Source: Microbacterium sp. 67-17
GTDB taxonomy: Bacteria; Actinomycetota; Actinomycetes; Actinomycetales; Microbacteriaceae
Length of the DNA: 64,000 nucleotides
Direction: 5' to 3'
Assembly: GCF_001898325.1 (NCBI RefSeq)
Contig: NZ_MKTR01000034.1
Location: forward strand, 178,314-242,313
How positions within the stretch are numbered: position 1 is the stretch's first letter; each line of letters begins with the position of its first letter. A model generated the notes under the pieces. That model saw nothing but the letters and a program-made list of their open reading frames with translations, made no database searches and was not told the origin of the DNA. The position numbers and the translations under genes are program-made. Below, piece by piece: positions 31,631 to 40,017 of the stretch.

Positions 31631-32914
31631 TCACAGGCGAGCGAGCGACTCGATGTCTTCGGTGAACTCCGCTGCCGCTTCGGGCGAAACCGTTGCGCGA
31701 GTGGATGCCAGCGCCGCGAGGTAGTCCTCGGTCTCGAGCCCCGTCGCTGCGTCTCCCTCGCGCATCGCTCGGCCGAGCGCCTCTTGCGAGGCACGTCGCG
31801 CGGCGTACTCGATATCTGCTGGGGTCAGACCGTCGCTTGCCTGCACGAGCTTCGGCAGATCGAGTTCGCTGAGGGAGTCGATCGGGATGTAGCGCGTCCA
31901 GATTGCTTCGCGGGCCTCGGCATCGGGCAATCCGATCGGTAGAACGTAGTCGAACCGCCCGTGGCGCAGGAAGGCGGCATCCAGTGCGCGTACGAAGTTG
32001 GTCGCGCACACCAAGAGGCGACCCGGACGGTCGCGGAACTCGGCGATGAGTTTGAGCAGTTCGTTCGTCACACCCTGCGTGGGTGAGGGTGGCGTGCCCC
32101 CGCGGCGGGAGGCGATCTCCTCGACCTCGTCGATGAACACCACGGCGTGCTCGAGCTCACCGACCTTCTCGAACGAGGTGCGTAGCGCGCTGGCCATCCC
32201 GCCGGGCGCATCGCCCAGCCGAGACGGGAACAGCTCGACGAACGGCCAGTCGAGGCGGGAGGCGACGGCGCGGGCAAACGTGGTCTTCCCCGTTCCGGGC
32301 GGGCCGAACAGCATGACAGCGCGCGGTGCCACGACCCCGAACCGGGCAGCCAGCTCGGGTTGTGCGAGCGGGGCGACGAGGCGCTCCTCGAGCAGGTTCT
32401 TCTCCTGACGCATCCCCGCCACGGCGTTCCACAGGTCGCGGGGAAGGACGCGGCCGCCGACCTCCTTCAACAGATCCAGCTCACGCCGCTGCACGGGGAG
32501 TCGACGCTCGAAGTAGCGCAGGTGGCGCTGCTCGTGGAAGCCGTTGTGCACCAGGTGCTGGGCTCCGCCGCCCTCCTCGGACACGAGGGCCGACAGGGTT
32601 CCGAGCCCCAGTGGTGCCATCCGGCGTTCGAGTGCATCGAGCAGCTCGCCCGCGACAGCCGGATCGACCTCGTCGTCGAGGGCGAAGAAGACGAGCCACC
32701 CCTGGGCGTGCGCCGCCCGACCGACGGCGGCGCCGACGACCTCCTCGCCGACGACGGCAACGATGGCGACATCCTCGCGGCACGAGGCGATGACCTCGGC
32801 CAGCGAGTAGACCGCGCCACCGGAGCCTGCAACGGATTGCCACAGCCGGACGACGCCGTCGATGTCATCTGCATGAGCCTCCCGCACGCGCGGGTGCTGG
32901 CGGATCCGAACCAT
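31631..32914 (-). CDS. GNAT acetyltransferase domain fused to AAA+ ATPase
   Basis: 427 residues from the ATG at 32914 with GGGGAGG 6 bases upstream. Residues 1-140 look like a GNAT acetyltransferase fold (HADDIDGVVRLWQSVAG, VVGEEVVGAAVGR, the GFHEQRHLRYFERR end), though the acetyl-CoA loop is weak. Residues 145-427 are an AAA+ module of the FtsH/classical type: Walker A GPPGTGKT (204-211), Walker B FIDEVEE (260-266), sensor ATN (304-306) and arginine finger region RHGRFD (317-322). There are no membrane spans and no protease domain. It may remodel a protein partner under control of the acyltransferase-like domain. Function unknown. Confidence 0.8.
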   Translation of the reverse strand: MVRIRQHPRVREAHADDIDGVVRLWQSVAGSGGAVYSLAEVIASCREDVAIVAVVGEEVVGAAVGRAAHAQGWLVFFALDDEVDPAVAGELLDALERRMAPLGLGTLSALVSEEGGGAQHLVHNGFHEQRHLRYFERRLPVQRRELDLLKEVGGRVLPRDLWNAVAGMRQEKNLLEERLVAPLAQPELAARFGVVAPRAVMLFGPPGTGKTTFARAVASRLDWPFVELFPSRLGDAPGGMASALRTSFEKVGELEHAVVFIDEVEEIASRRGGTPPSPTQGVTNELLKLIAEFRDRPGRLLVCATNFVRALDAAFLRHGRFDYVLPIGLPDAEAREAIWTRYIPIDSLSELDLPKLVQASDGLTPADIEYAARRASQEALGRAMREGDAATGLETEDYLAALASTRATVSPEAAAEFTEDIESLARL

Positions 32915-33027
32915 CGGTGACCTCCCCACTGAGCCCTGACATCCGCGGTGGCGGCTGATCTGAGCCGATCTTCGCGGGTCAGGGTGCCGCGTGTCTACTG
33001 GCATTCGAGGGGTGGGGACCCGCCGGC

Positions 33028-33067
33028 TTGGTCGAATGCCGATATGCGCGTATAGTCCATGTGGACT
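33028..33067 (+). promoter_or_regulatory. Promoter and PadR operator of the padR-MFS operon
   Basis: TTGGTC (33028-33033), 17 bp and TATAGT (33051-33056) form a good promoter. A perfect inverted repeat AGTCCA-TG-TGGACT (33054-33067) overlaps the end of the -10 and the start site. A further TATGGACC half-site follows at 33074. The downstream gene encodes a PadR repressor, so autoregulation is expected. Confidence 0.75.
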
Positions 33068-33101
33068 AGCCGATATGGACCAATCCGGAAGGATGCACGT
33101 C

Positions 33102-33725
33102 GTGAAACCCGCGCACCACACGCTGACGCCGATCGCGATCATGGCGATGGCGCTGCTGCGTGAGGATGACATGCATCCATACGAGATGATCCGGCTGCTG
33201 CGCCATCGCCGCGACGACCGCATGGTCGCCATCACGAACGGCACGTTCTATCACACGATCGCGCGCCTGCAGCGGGCGGGCTTCATCGACGAAGTCGGCA
33301 GCGATCGCGACGGCAACCGCCCCGAGCGCACCACCTACACGCTCCTGCCCGCGGGCGCCGAAGCGGTGCGCGCGTGGCTGCGCGCCGAACTACCGCGGGT
33401 CGATCGACCCGTCGAGTTCCGCGTAGCCCTCGCCGAGGCGCACAACCTCGAGCGCAGCGAGGTGATCGACCTCCTCCGGCAGCGAGCGGCTCAACTCGAC
33501 GCCGACTACGCGGAGCACCGGCTCGGGCTCGCCGAAGCACGCGCCGGCGGCGTGCCCGAGCAATACCTGATCGAGGTCGAGCGGCAGGAAGCGCTGCTGA
33601 CCGCTGAGACCCGGTGGCTCCACCAGACCATCGATCGCCTTGCCGACCCGGGTTACGCCTGGGGCGGCGACCCGAAGCCCCACGAAACCGTCTATCGCGC
33701 ACAGAGAGAAGCTGCACGCTCATGA
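33102..33725 (+). CDS. PadR-family transcriptional regulator
   Basis: 207 residues from GTG 33102, chosen because GGAAGG ends 9 bases before it; ATG codons at 33075 and 33093 are alternatives. The winged helix has the PadR pattern: MALLREDDMHPYEMIRLLRHR, then ITNGTFYHTIARLQRAGFI and RTTYTLLPAGAEAVRAWL. The C-terminal part is the long helical dimerisation domain of the Vir_act_alpha_C type. Its stop overlaps the start of the MFS exporter gene (ATGA), so it most likely represses an exporter of the compound it senses. Confidence 0.87.
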   Translation: MKPAHHTLTPIAIMAMALLREDDMHPYEMIRLLRHRRDDRMVAITNGTFYHTIARLQRAGFIDEVGSDRDGNRPERTTYTLLPAGAEAVRAWLRAELPRVDRPVEFRVALAEAHNLERSEVIDLLRQRAAQLDADYAEHRLGLAEARAGGVPEQYLIEVERQEALLTAETRWLHQTIDRLADPGYAWGGDPKPHETVYRAQREAARS

Positions 33726-35221
33726 CCGAGACCACCCGCCCTCCTGCGCCGCCGGCATCCGACGCTCCGGCACGGAGCCCCTGGCCCGCCCTCTTCGCGC
33801 TTGTCATCGGGTTCTTCATGATCCTCGTCGACACGACGATCGTCGCTGTGGCCAACCCCGCCATCAAGGCGGCCCTCGACCCGAACACCGCCAACCTCGA
33901 CAACGTGGTGTGGGTCACCTCGTCCTACCTGCTGGCCTACGCCGTGCCGCTGCTGATCACCGGCCGCCTGGGCGACCGCTTCGGGCCCAAGACCATCTAC
34001 CTCATCGGACTGGTGATCTTTACGGGGGCCTCCCTGGCCTGCGGCCTCTCACCGACGCTTGGCGCGCTCATCGCTTGGCGCGCGGTTCAGGGGCTCGGCG
34101 CCGCGCTCATGACCCCCCAGACGATGGCCGTCATCACCCGCACATTCCCCCCGCACCGCCGTGGCGCGGCAATGGGCCTGTGGGGAGCCACCGCCGGCGT
34201 CGCGACGCTCGTCGGTCCGCTCGCGGGCGGCCTGCTCGTCGACGGACTCGGCTGGGAGTGGATCTTCTTCATCAACGTGCCCGTCGGGGTCATCGCGTTC
34301 GTGCTCGCGGCGGTTCTGGTGCCCCGACTCGGGACGCACCGCCACCGCTTCGACATCGTGGGTGTCGTGCTCAGTGCTGCTGCCCTCTTCTGCATCGTCT
34401 TCGGGCTGCAGGAGGGGGAGGCCTATGACTGGGGAGTGATCTGGGGCCCCATCTCAGTGTGGGGACTCATCATCGTCGGGGTCATCCTGCTCGGTATCTT
34501 CATCTGGACGCAGGCCCGCACCCGCAGCGAACCTCTCGTGCCGCTTCCGCTCTTCCGTGACCGCAACTTCTCGCTCGCGAACATCGCCATCGCCGCCGTC
34601 GGATTCGCTGTTACGACCATGGCGCTTCCGCTCATGTTCTTCCTGCAGCTGGCCCGCGGCCTCACGCCGACAGAGTCAGCTCTGCTGCTGATTCCGATGG
34701 CGGTGCTCTCGGGAGTTCTCGCACCGCTGGCCGGCCGGTGGCTCGACCGCACCGACGCGCGCTGGCTGCTCGTACCCGGCATCCTTCTGGTGTCGGTTTC
34801 GCTGTGGTGGTACGCCGCGATGCTGAACGTCGACACCCCGATCTGGATGTTCCTGCTCCCGTCGGCCCTGATGGGAATCGGCAACGCGGGAATGTGGGGA
34901 CCGCTGGCCACCGCTGCGACCAACAGCCTGTCGCCCCGCGAAGCGGGCGCTGGCGCCGGCATCTACAACACCACCCGCACCGTCGGTTCGGTGATCGGTT
35001 CGGCTGCGATCGCGGCGTTCATGCAGTCACGGCTCGAAGCGAACCTGCCGGGAGCCGCCGAAAGCACCGAGAGCTTCGGTGGCGGCACGCTGCCCGCCGC
35101 GGTGGCCGACGGCTTCTCGACCGCGATGGCTCAGACCCTCATGCTGCCGGCATCCGTGATTCTCATCGCTGTCGCGGCGTCGCTGTTCATCCACCGCAAG
35201 CCGCGACAGGCCGTCAGCTGA
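33722..35221 (+). CDS. MFS multidrug exporter, DHA2 (14-span) type
   Basis: 499 residues with about 14 predicted membrane spans. Drug/H+ antiporter marks are visible: LVDTTIVAVANPAI in span 1, ITGRLGDRFGPKTIYLIG (motif A) and LGAALMTPQTMAVITRTFP with WGATAGVATLVGPLAGGLLVD (motif C-like, G-P-x-x-G). The size and the order match QacA/EmrB-type pumps. It is coupled to the PadR gene by a four-base overlap. The pump would extrude cationic or amphipathic compounds using the proton gradient. It converges on purD with an 8-bp overlap of the ends. Confidence 0.9.
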   Translation: MTETTRPPAPPASDAPARSPWPALFALVIGFFMILVDTTIVAVANPAIKAALDPNTANLDNVVWVTSSYLLAYAVPLLITGRLGDRFGPKTIYLIGLVIFTGASLACGLSPTLGALIAWRAVQGLGAALMTPQTMAVITRTFPPHRRGAAMGLWGATAGVATLVGPLAGGLLVDGLGWEWIFFINVPVGVIAFVLAAVLVPRLGTHRHRFDIVGVVLSAAALFCIVFGLQEGEAYDWGVIWGPISVWGLIIVGVILLGIFIWTQARTRSEPLVPLPLFRDRNFSLANIAIAAVGFAVTTMALPLMFFLQLARGLTPTESALLLIPMAVLSGVLAPLAGRWLDRTDARWLLVPGILLVSVSLWWYAAMLNVDTPIWMFLLPSALMGIGNAGMWGPLATAATNSLSPREAGAGAGIYNTTRTVGSVIGSAAIAAFMQSRLEANLPGAAESTESFGGGTLPAAVADGFSTAMAQTLMLPASVILIAVAASLFIHRKPRQAVS

Positions 35222-36479
35222 CGCGGGCGGCGATGTCAGTGCGGAACTGGCCGCCTTCAAGCGTGATCTTCGAGAGCGCGTCGTAAGCACGCGAGCGCGC
35301 CTGGCCGAAGTCGTCACCGATCGCCACGACATTCAGCACTCGGCCGCCGGTCGCGACGAGCCCCTCGGGCCCGGCGGCCGTTGCGGCATGCGCCAGGTGA
35401 ACGCCGTCGACGGATGCCGCGGCATCCGTGCCCGTGATCGGGCGGCCGACCTGCGGAGCCGCGGGATAACCCTCGCTCGCCAGTACGACGGTGACTGCTG
35501 CGGTGTCGTGGAAGGTCGGTTGCGCCACGTCTTCGAGGTTGCCCGAGGCTGCCGCCAGCAAAAGCCCTGACAGCGGCTCGACCAGGCGTGGCAGCACGAC
35601 CTGCGTCTCGGGGTCTCCGAAGCGCGCGTTGAACTCGATCACGCGCACGCCGCGCTCGGTCAGGATGAGGCCCGCGTAGAGCAGGCCGATGAACGGCGTG
35701 CCCTCGGCATCCAGCTGACGGATGACGGGCTCAGCGACCTCACGGGTGACCTGCTCGACGAAGGCCGCCTCGCCGCCCCAGTCGTCGCTCAGCCATGGGA
35801 GCGGTGAGTAAGCGCCCATGCCGCCGGTGTTCGGGCCCTGGTCACCGTCGCGGAGGCGCTTGAAGTCCTGGGCGGGACTGAGCGCCCGCACGGTGTCGCC
35901 GTCGCTGAGGAAGAAGAGCGACACTTCGGGTCCCGACAGGAACTCCTCAACCAGCACCCCGCCCGTGCCGAGGTACTCCGCGGCGTGCTCGAGCGCCGCG
36001 TCGCGGTCGCCGGTGACGATGACTCCCTTGCCAGCGGCGAGCCCGTCGGCTTTCACAACGTGCGGAGCCCCGAATTCGTCGAGGGCAGCGGCTACCTCGT
36101 CGAGCGTGGCGGCGTGGGTCGCGCGCCCGGTCGGGACGCCGGCTGCCTGCATGATGCGCTTCGCAAAGGCCTTGGATCCCTCCAGCTGCGCCGCAGCCTT
36201 ACCCGGCCCGAACGTCGGGATGCCTCGCTCGCGCAGCGCATCCGCGACCCCGGCCACCAACGGCGCCTCCGGTCCGATCACGACGAGACCGATCGACTCC
36301 GTCTGCGCGAACGACGCGACCGCGACGGGGTCGTTTGCGTCAAGGGCGACCACCGTGACGTCCTGGGCGATGCCGGCGTTTCCCGGGGCAGCGAAGATCT
36401 CGTGCGCCTCCCCTTCGTTTCGCAGCGACGTGATGATCGCGTGTTCACGGGCACCGGAGCCGAGGACGAGAATTCGCAC
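35214..36479 (-). CDS. purD: Phosphoribosylamine-glycine ligase PurD
   Basis: 421 residues. The GAR synthetase pattern is complete: N-terminal RILVLGSGAREHAI, the ATP-grasp centre with VVKADGLAAGKGVIV and the HxD/DFK-type region LSPAQDFKRLRDGDQGPNTGGMGAYSP, then IEFNARFGDPETQ. It adds glycine to phosphoribosylamine, step 2 of purine synthesis. The gene stands alone on the minus strand and shares a short intergenic region (34 bp) with the divergent small gene at 36514. Confidence 0.96.
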   Translation of the reverse strand: MRILVLGSGAREHAIITSLRNEGEAHEIFAAPGNAGIAQDVTVVALDANDPVAVASFAQTESIGLVVIGPEAPLVAGVADALRERGIPTFGPGKAAAQLEGSKAFAKRIMQAAGVPTGRATHAATLDEVAAALDEFGAPHVVKADGLAAGKGVIVTGDRDAALEHAAEYLGTGGVLVEEFLSGPEVSLFFLSDGDTVRALSPAQDFKRLRDGDQGPNTGGMGAYSPLPWLSDDWGGEAAFVEQVTREVAEPVIRQLDAEGTPFIGLLYAGLILTERGVRVIEFNARFGDPETQVVLPRLVEPLSGLLLAAASGNLEDVAQPTFHDTAAVTVVLASEGYPAAPQVGRPITGTDAAASVDGVHLAHAATAAGPEGLVATGGRVLNVVAIGDDFGQARSRAYDALSKITLEGGQFRTDIAARVS

Positions 36480-36513
36480 CCGGTCAGCCTACCGACCGGC
36501 GTAGCGTGGAACC

Positions 36514-36867
36514 GTGCCTCCCAAGATCACGACCGAAGCCGGACGCGCCGCCCTCGGAGCCGTTGCGGACGGCACAGCGTGCCGGCCCGAGACTGCGACT
36601 GCCGTGCGCTATCTGCTCCAGCTGCTTGCTGAGAAGGCCCCGGGGGCGACGGTCGAGGTCCGCGTTCCGCCGTTCGGGGCGACACAGATCATCGAGGGGC
36701 CGCGGCACACGCGCGGCACCCCACCCAACGTCGTCGAGATGGATGCCGCCACCTTCATCGAGCTCGCCACGGGCGTCAGCGGGTGGTCGGATGCCGAAAC
36801 CTCCGGGGCCCTCCGGGCCTCTGGCGTCCGCGCCGACTTCTCGCACCTCCTGCCCCTCCGGCCATGA
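36514..36867 (+). CDS. Sterol carrier-like small protein
   Basis: 117 residues from a GTG at 36514. The protein is of the small bacterial type often annotated as sterol carrier family protein in this group: an N-terminal helix (EAGRAALGAVADG), ETATAVRYLLQLLAEKAPG, then strands with VEVRVPPFGATQIIEG and NVVEMDAATFIELATG. The end reads ASGVRADFSHLLPL. The usual proposal is binding of a small hydrophobic ligand or an inhibitor-like role, but this is not established. It starts 34 bp from the divergent purD. Confidence 0.65.
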   Translation: MPPKITTEAGRAALGAVADGTACRPETATAVRYLLQLLAEKAPGATVEVRVPPFGATQIIEGPRHTRGTPPNVVEMDAATFIELATGVSGWSDAETSGALRASGVRADFSHLLPLRP

Positions 36868-36895
36868 GTGCGGCATCCGTGCCGGGGTGCGCCGA

Positions 36896-37672
36896 CTATC
36901 GCTTCGGGACGACGACGCCGGTTCCGGTGACGGGGTGGGTGAGGATGTCGACGGGCTGCCCGTAGACCTCCTCGATCCGCTCCGCCGTGAGGACCTCTGT
37001 GGGTGAGCCGGTCGCAACGACTCGGCCGCGAGAGAGCAGCGTTGCGCGATCGCCGTAGGCCAACGCCGCGTTCAGATCATGGACGACCAGAGCGACTGCC
37101 GCTCCGGCGGCTGCGCGATCGCGCGCGATGCGCAGCACGTCCTCCTGGTGGCGCAGGTCGAGCGCCGCAGTCGGTTCGTCCAGCAGCAGGATGCCGACAT
37201 CCTGCGCCAGCACCCGGGCAAGCGCGACCCTCGCCCGCTCGCCGCCCGAGAGCGATCGGACCGCCCGGTGCCGGAGGGCGGTGATGTCGGTCGCCGCCAT
37301 CGCTGCGGCGACGAGTTCGTCATCCGCATCCTCTCGCTCTGTTCGGACCCACGGAGCGCGCCCCATCCGCACGACCTGCTCGACCGTGAAGGCGAACGCC
37401 ACGTCGTTCTGCTGCAGCAGCACGGCGCGCTGGCGGGCGAGATCCTTCGGGGGGATGCTGGCCAGGGGTGCACCGTCGAGGTCGACAGTCCCGGACGCGG
37501 GGGCGATGTCTCCGGCGAGAACTCCGAACAGGGTCGACTTGCCGGCGCCGTTGGGGCCGACCAGCGCATGGACTTCGCCCGCCTGCAGCTCGAGATCCGC
37601 GTTCTCGAGGATGGGAGCGGGGGCGGCCTCCGGGTGGACCGTGACGCCGCCCGCACTCAGCCGGATGCTCAT
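36896..37672 (-). CDS. hmuV: Haem ABC transporter ATP-binding protein (HmuV)
   Basis: 258 residues from the ATG at 37672. ABC motifs in order: Walker A GPNGAGKST (39-47), Q-loop LLQQNDVAF, signature LSGGERARVALARVLAQ, Walker B ILLLDEPTAALDL and the switch His in VVHDLNAAL. It is third in hmuT-hmuU-hmuV, with four-base overlaps linking all three genes. It powers uptake of haem (or possibly a siderophore) through the HmuU permease. The HtaA gene and DtxR boxes next to the operon support haem. Confidence 0.9.
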   Translation of the reverse strand: MSIRLSAGGVTVHPEAAPAPILENADLELQAGEVHALVGPNGAGKSTLFGVLAGDIAPASGTVDLDGAPLASIPPKDLARQRAVLLQQNDVAFAFTVEQVVRMGRAPWVRTEREDADDELVAAAMAATDITALRHRAVRSLSGGERARVALARVLAQDVGILLLDEPTAALDLRHQEDVLRIARDRAAAGAAVALVVHDLNAALAYGDRATLLSRGRVVATGSPTEVLTAERIEEVYGQPVDILTHPVTGTGVVVPKR

Positions 37673-38742
37673 GCCCAGCCTCCCGCGCTCTTGCGCGCTC
37701 GCAGCAGGAGCCACAGGAAGAACGGCCCGCCGATGAGGGAGGTGAGCATGCCGATCGGCAGGTCTGCCAACGGAACGGCGGTGCGCGCGACAAGGTCGGC
37801 GAGCTCGATCAGCAGCGCACCGCCCAGCGCGCTCGTGATCACGAGCGGCAGGTGCGCGGGGCCGATCGCCATCCGCAGCAGGTGGGGGATCACGAGTCCG
37901 ACGAAGGCGATGATGCCGGCAAACGCCACGGCGGCGCACACCAGGAGCGCGACGGTCACGATGACGACGATCCGCAACGCCTCGACCCGCACGCCGAGGT
38001 GCCGTGCGGTGCGCTCGCCGAGGGCGAAGAGGTCGAGCGAATTCGCGACGACGAGCGCAACGATCGACCCGATCAGCACCAGCGGCGCGACCAGGGCGAT
38101 GTTCTGCCAGAGGGCTCCGTTGAGGCTCCCCAGCTGCCAGAACACGATCTGCTCGCGCGTCGATGTCGTGCCGAGGAAGGTCAGCAGCGCGAGGCCCGCG
38201 CCGGCGATGGCGTTGATCGCGATGCCCGTCAGCAGCAGCGTCACGACTTCGGTTCGCCCGCCCGCCCGACTGATCAGGTAGACCGAGAACACGGCGATGA
38301 GTCCCCCCGCGAAAGCGAAGAGGGGAGTCGTCCACGCACCGAGTGTCACAAGGCCGAACGTGATGCTCGCCGCCGCGCCAACTGCTGCACCCGACGAAAC
38401 GCCCACGACGCCGGCGTCGGCGAGCGGGTTTCCGAAGATCGCCTGCATGAGCACGCCCGAGACCGCCAGCGCCCAGCCCACGAGGAGGCCGAGCACGATG
38501 CGGGGCAGACGGATGCCGAGCACGACGCCCGCGGCTGGTGCGGCATCCGGAGCCCAGGCGTTGTCGATCCCGACAGCGCGCAGCAGGATGCCGATCACCT
38601 CGGTCGGCGAGAGCGGATACTGCCCTGAACCGAGCGAGACGATCATCGTCACGACGAGCGCGACGACCAACAGCGCGGTGACGACGGCGAAGCGGGACGC
38701 GCGGAAGCGCGACGGCGTGGGGACGACGACCTCCTGGCTCAC
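37669..38742 (-). CDS. hmuU: Haem ABC transporter permease (HmuU, FecCD family)
   Basis: 357 residues with about nine to ten predicted spans, normal for FecCD-type permeases. Family marks: SLGSGQYPLSPTEVIGILLRA near the N-terminus, then VVLGIRLPRIVLGLLVGWALAVSG and the loop FGNPLADAGVVGVSSGAAVGA, and the ATPase-contact region FAGIIAFVGLVIPHLLRMAIG. The stop overlaps the hmuV start and its own start overlaps the hmuT stop. It forms the transmembrane path for haem iron. Confidence 0.9.
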   Translation of the reverse strand: MSQEVVVPTPSRFRASRFAVVTALLVVALVVTMIVSLGSGQYPLSPTEVIGILLRAVGIDNAWAPDAAPAAGVVLGIRLPRIVLGLLVGWALAVSGVLMQAIFGNPLADAGVVGVSSGAAVGAAASITFGLVTLGAWTTPLFAFAGGLIAVFSVYLISRAGGRTEVVTLLLTGIAINAIAGAGLALLTFLGTTSTREQIVFWQLGSLNGALWQNIALVAPLVLIGSIVALVVANSLDLFALGERTARHLGVRVEALRIVVIVTVALLVCAAVAFAGIIAFVGLVIPHLLRMAIGPAHLPLVITSALGGALLIELADLVARTAVPLADLPIGMLTSLIGGPFFLWLLLRARKSAGGWA

Positions 38743-39869
38743 GGCGTCGGCATCGGGGTGGAAGCCGAGGCCACGTCGGTCGGGGCGTAGAGCGCGCGGG
38801 CCAGCGCGAGGATGATCTCGGGGGAGCGGGGGCCGAACGACAGGATCTGCGTGTCGGCCATGTCGATCACGCGCCGGTGCTGACCTGCGGGCGTCTGCAG
38901 CAGGGCGGGGATGCGTTCGAGCAGCCCGTCCACGCCGCCGACCGACTCCAGGCCGAGCGTCATCATGACGATGACATCCGGCTGGGCGGCCACGAGTGCC
39001 TCGGCGGTCATCGGCTTCATCCCCTCCCAGCCGATCTCGCTGGCCACGTCGATGCCGCCGACCGCCTCGATGAGGGAGTCTGCTCCCGAGTCGGCGCCGA
39101 AGATGTAGTAGATGTTCGCGTTGCCGCGCACATAGAGGAATAGCATCCGGGGCTTGTCGCTCTCTGCGGGGGGCGTGACCTGCTCGATCTGCTCGCGTGC
39201 TGCGGCGATCTCGGCATCCGTCTGCTGGATGAGCGCGTCGCCGCGGCTGGGAACGCCGAGGGCTGCGGCGATCTCGGCGATGAGGTCGTCGGTGGTATCG
39301 AGGCGGCGATCGTCAGAGACGACGACGACCGCGATGCCCGCGTCGCGCAGCTGCTGGCGCACCTCCTTGGGCCCGAGGGTGGCATCGGTCAGCACGACGG
39401 TCGGGGCGAGCTGCAGGATGGCCTCCGCGTTGAGGGTGTGCCCGGCATTGGTCACGACGGGAAGGTCCTCGGTGCCGGCGAGGTCGGTCGAGGAGTCGCG
39501 TCCGACGACGTTGTCGCCGAGCCCGAGCGCGAAGACGGTCGCGGCGATCGTTCCCGAGATATCGATCGGCAGGATGCGGCTCGCATCCGTGACCGTGACG
39601 TCGGTGCCCTCGGCGTCGGTAACCGTCACCGGGAGCGCCGGCGCTGTCGTGTCGTCTACCGCGACCACGCCGTTCGAGGCCAGGCATGCGGTCGACGGGC
39701 CCGTCGCGGTACGCGCGTCGGGGACCAGGTCGAGCGCGGTGAGCGCGGTCGCAGCATCCGGGCATGTCGGGTCGGCCCCGGGCGCGGTCGACGAGCCGCA
39801 TCCGGTGAGTGCGGCGGCCAAGACGATCGCCGAGATGAGGGCGAGCCTGGTGCGTCGTGAGGGAATCAT
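38739..39869 (-). CDS. hmuT: Haem-binding lipoprotein (HmuT)
   Basis: 376 residues. A lipoprotein signal is clear: RRTRLALISAIVLAAALTGC with the lipobox Cys about residue 24, so the protein is membrane-anchored outside the cell. The remainder is a TroA-like/FecB-type binding protein (DNVVGRDSSTDLAG, LPVVTNAGHTLNAEAIL, PDVIVMMTLGLESVGG). It hands haem from HtaA-type surface proteins to HmuUV in Corynebacterium, and the same order is seen here. A 16-of-19 match to the DtxR box lies directly before its start codon, so it should be iron-repressed. Confidence 0.88.
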   Translation of the reverse strand: MIPSRRTRLALISAIVLAAALTGCGSSTAPGADPTCPDAATALTALDLVPDARTATGPSTACLASNGVVAVDDTTAPALPVTVTDAEGTDVTVTDASRILPIDISGTIAATVFALGLGDNVVGRDSSTDLAGTEDLPVVTNAGHTLNAEAILQLAPTVVLTDATLGPKEVRQQLRDAGIAVVVVSDDRRLDTTDDLIAEIAAALGVPSRGDALIQQTDAEIAAAREQIEQVTPPAESDKPRMLFLYVRGNANIYYIFGADSGADSLIEAVGGIDVASEIGWEGMKPMTAEALVAAQPDVIVMMTLGLESVGGVDGLLERIPALLQTPAGQHRRVIDMADTQILSFGPRSPEIILALARALYAPTDVASASTPMPTP

Positions 39870-39870
39870 A

Positions 39871-39889
39871 TTAGGAAAGGCTTACCTAA
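39871..39889 (-). promoter_or_regulatory. DtxR-type iron box 1, upstream of hmuT
   Basis: TTAGGAAAGGCTTACCTAA matches the DtxR/IdeR consensus TTAGGTTAGGCTAACCTAA at 16 of 19 positions. It lies 2 bp before the hmuT start codon and 3 bp upstream of the divergent htaA -35. Confidence 0.85.
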
Positions 39890-39892
39890 AAG

Positions 39893-39952
39893 TTGACGAA
39901 CAGCAAACGGGTGCTCTAGCGTCGAGATGCTTGTGAGGTAAACCTAACCTTA
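39893..39952 (+). promoter_or_regulatory. htaA promoter and DtxR-type iron box 2
   Basis: TTGACG (39893-39898), 18 bp and TAGCGT (39917-39922) make a likely htaA promoter. Box 2 at 39934-39952, read on the minus strand as TAAGGTTAGGTTTACCTCA, matches the DtxR consensus at 15 of 19 positions and lies just after the start site. Flanking bases extend it to a GTGAG/CTCAC dyad. Confidence 0.8.
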
Positions 39953-40017
39953 CTCACAGCATCCTTCCAAACCCGACGACCGCAGCTGCCACCAGGCGCT
40001 GCCGACCGGAGATCCCT

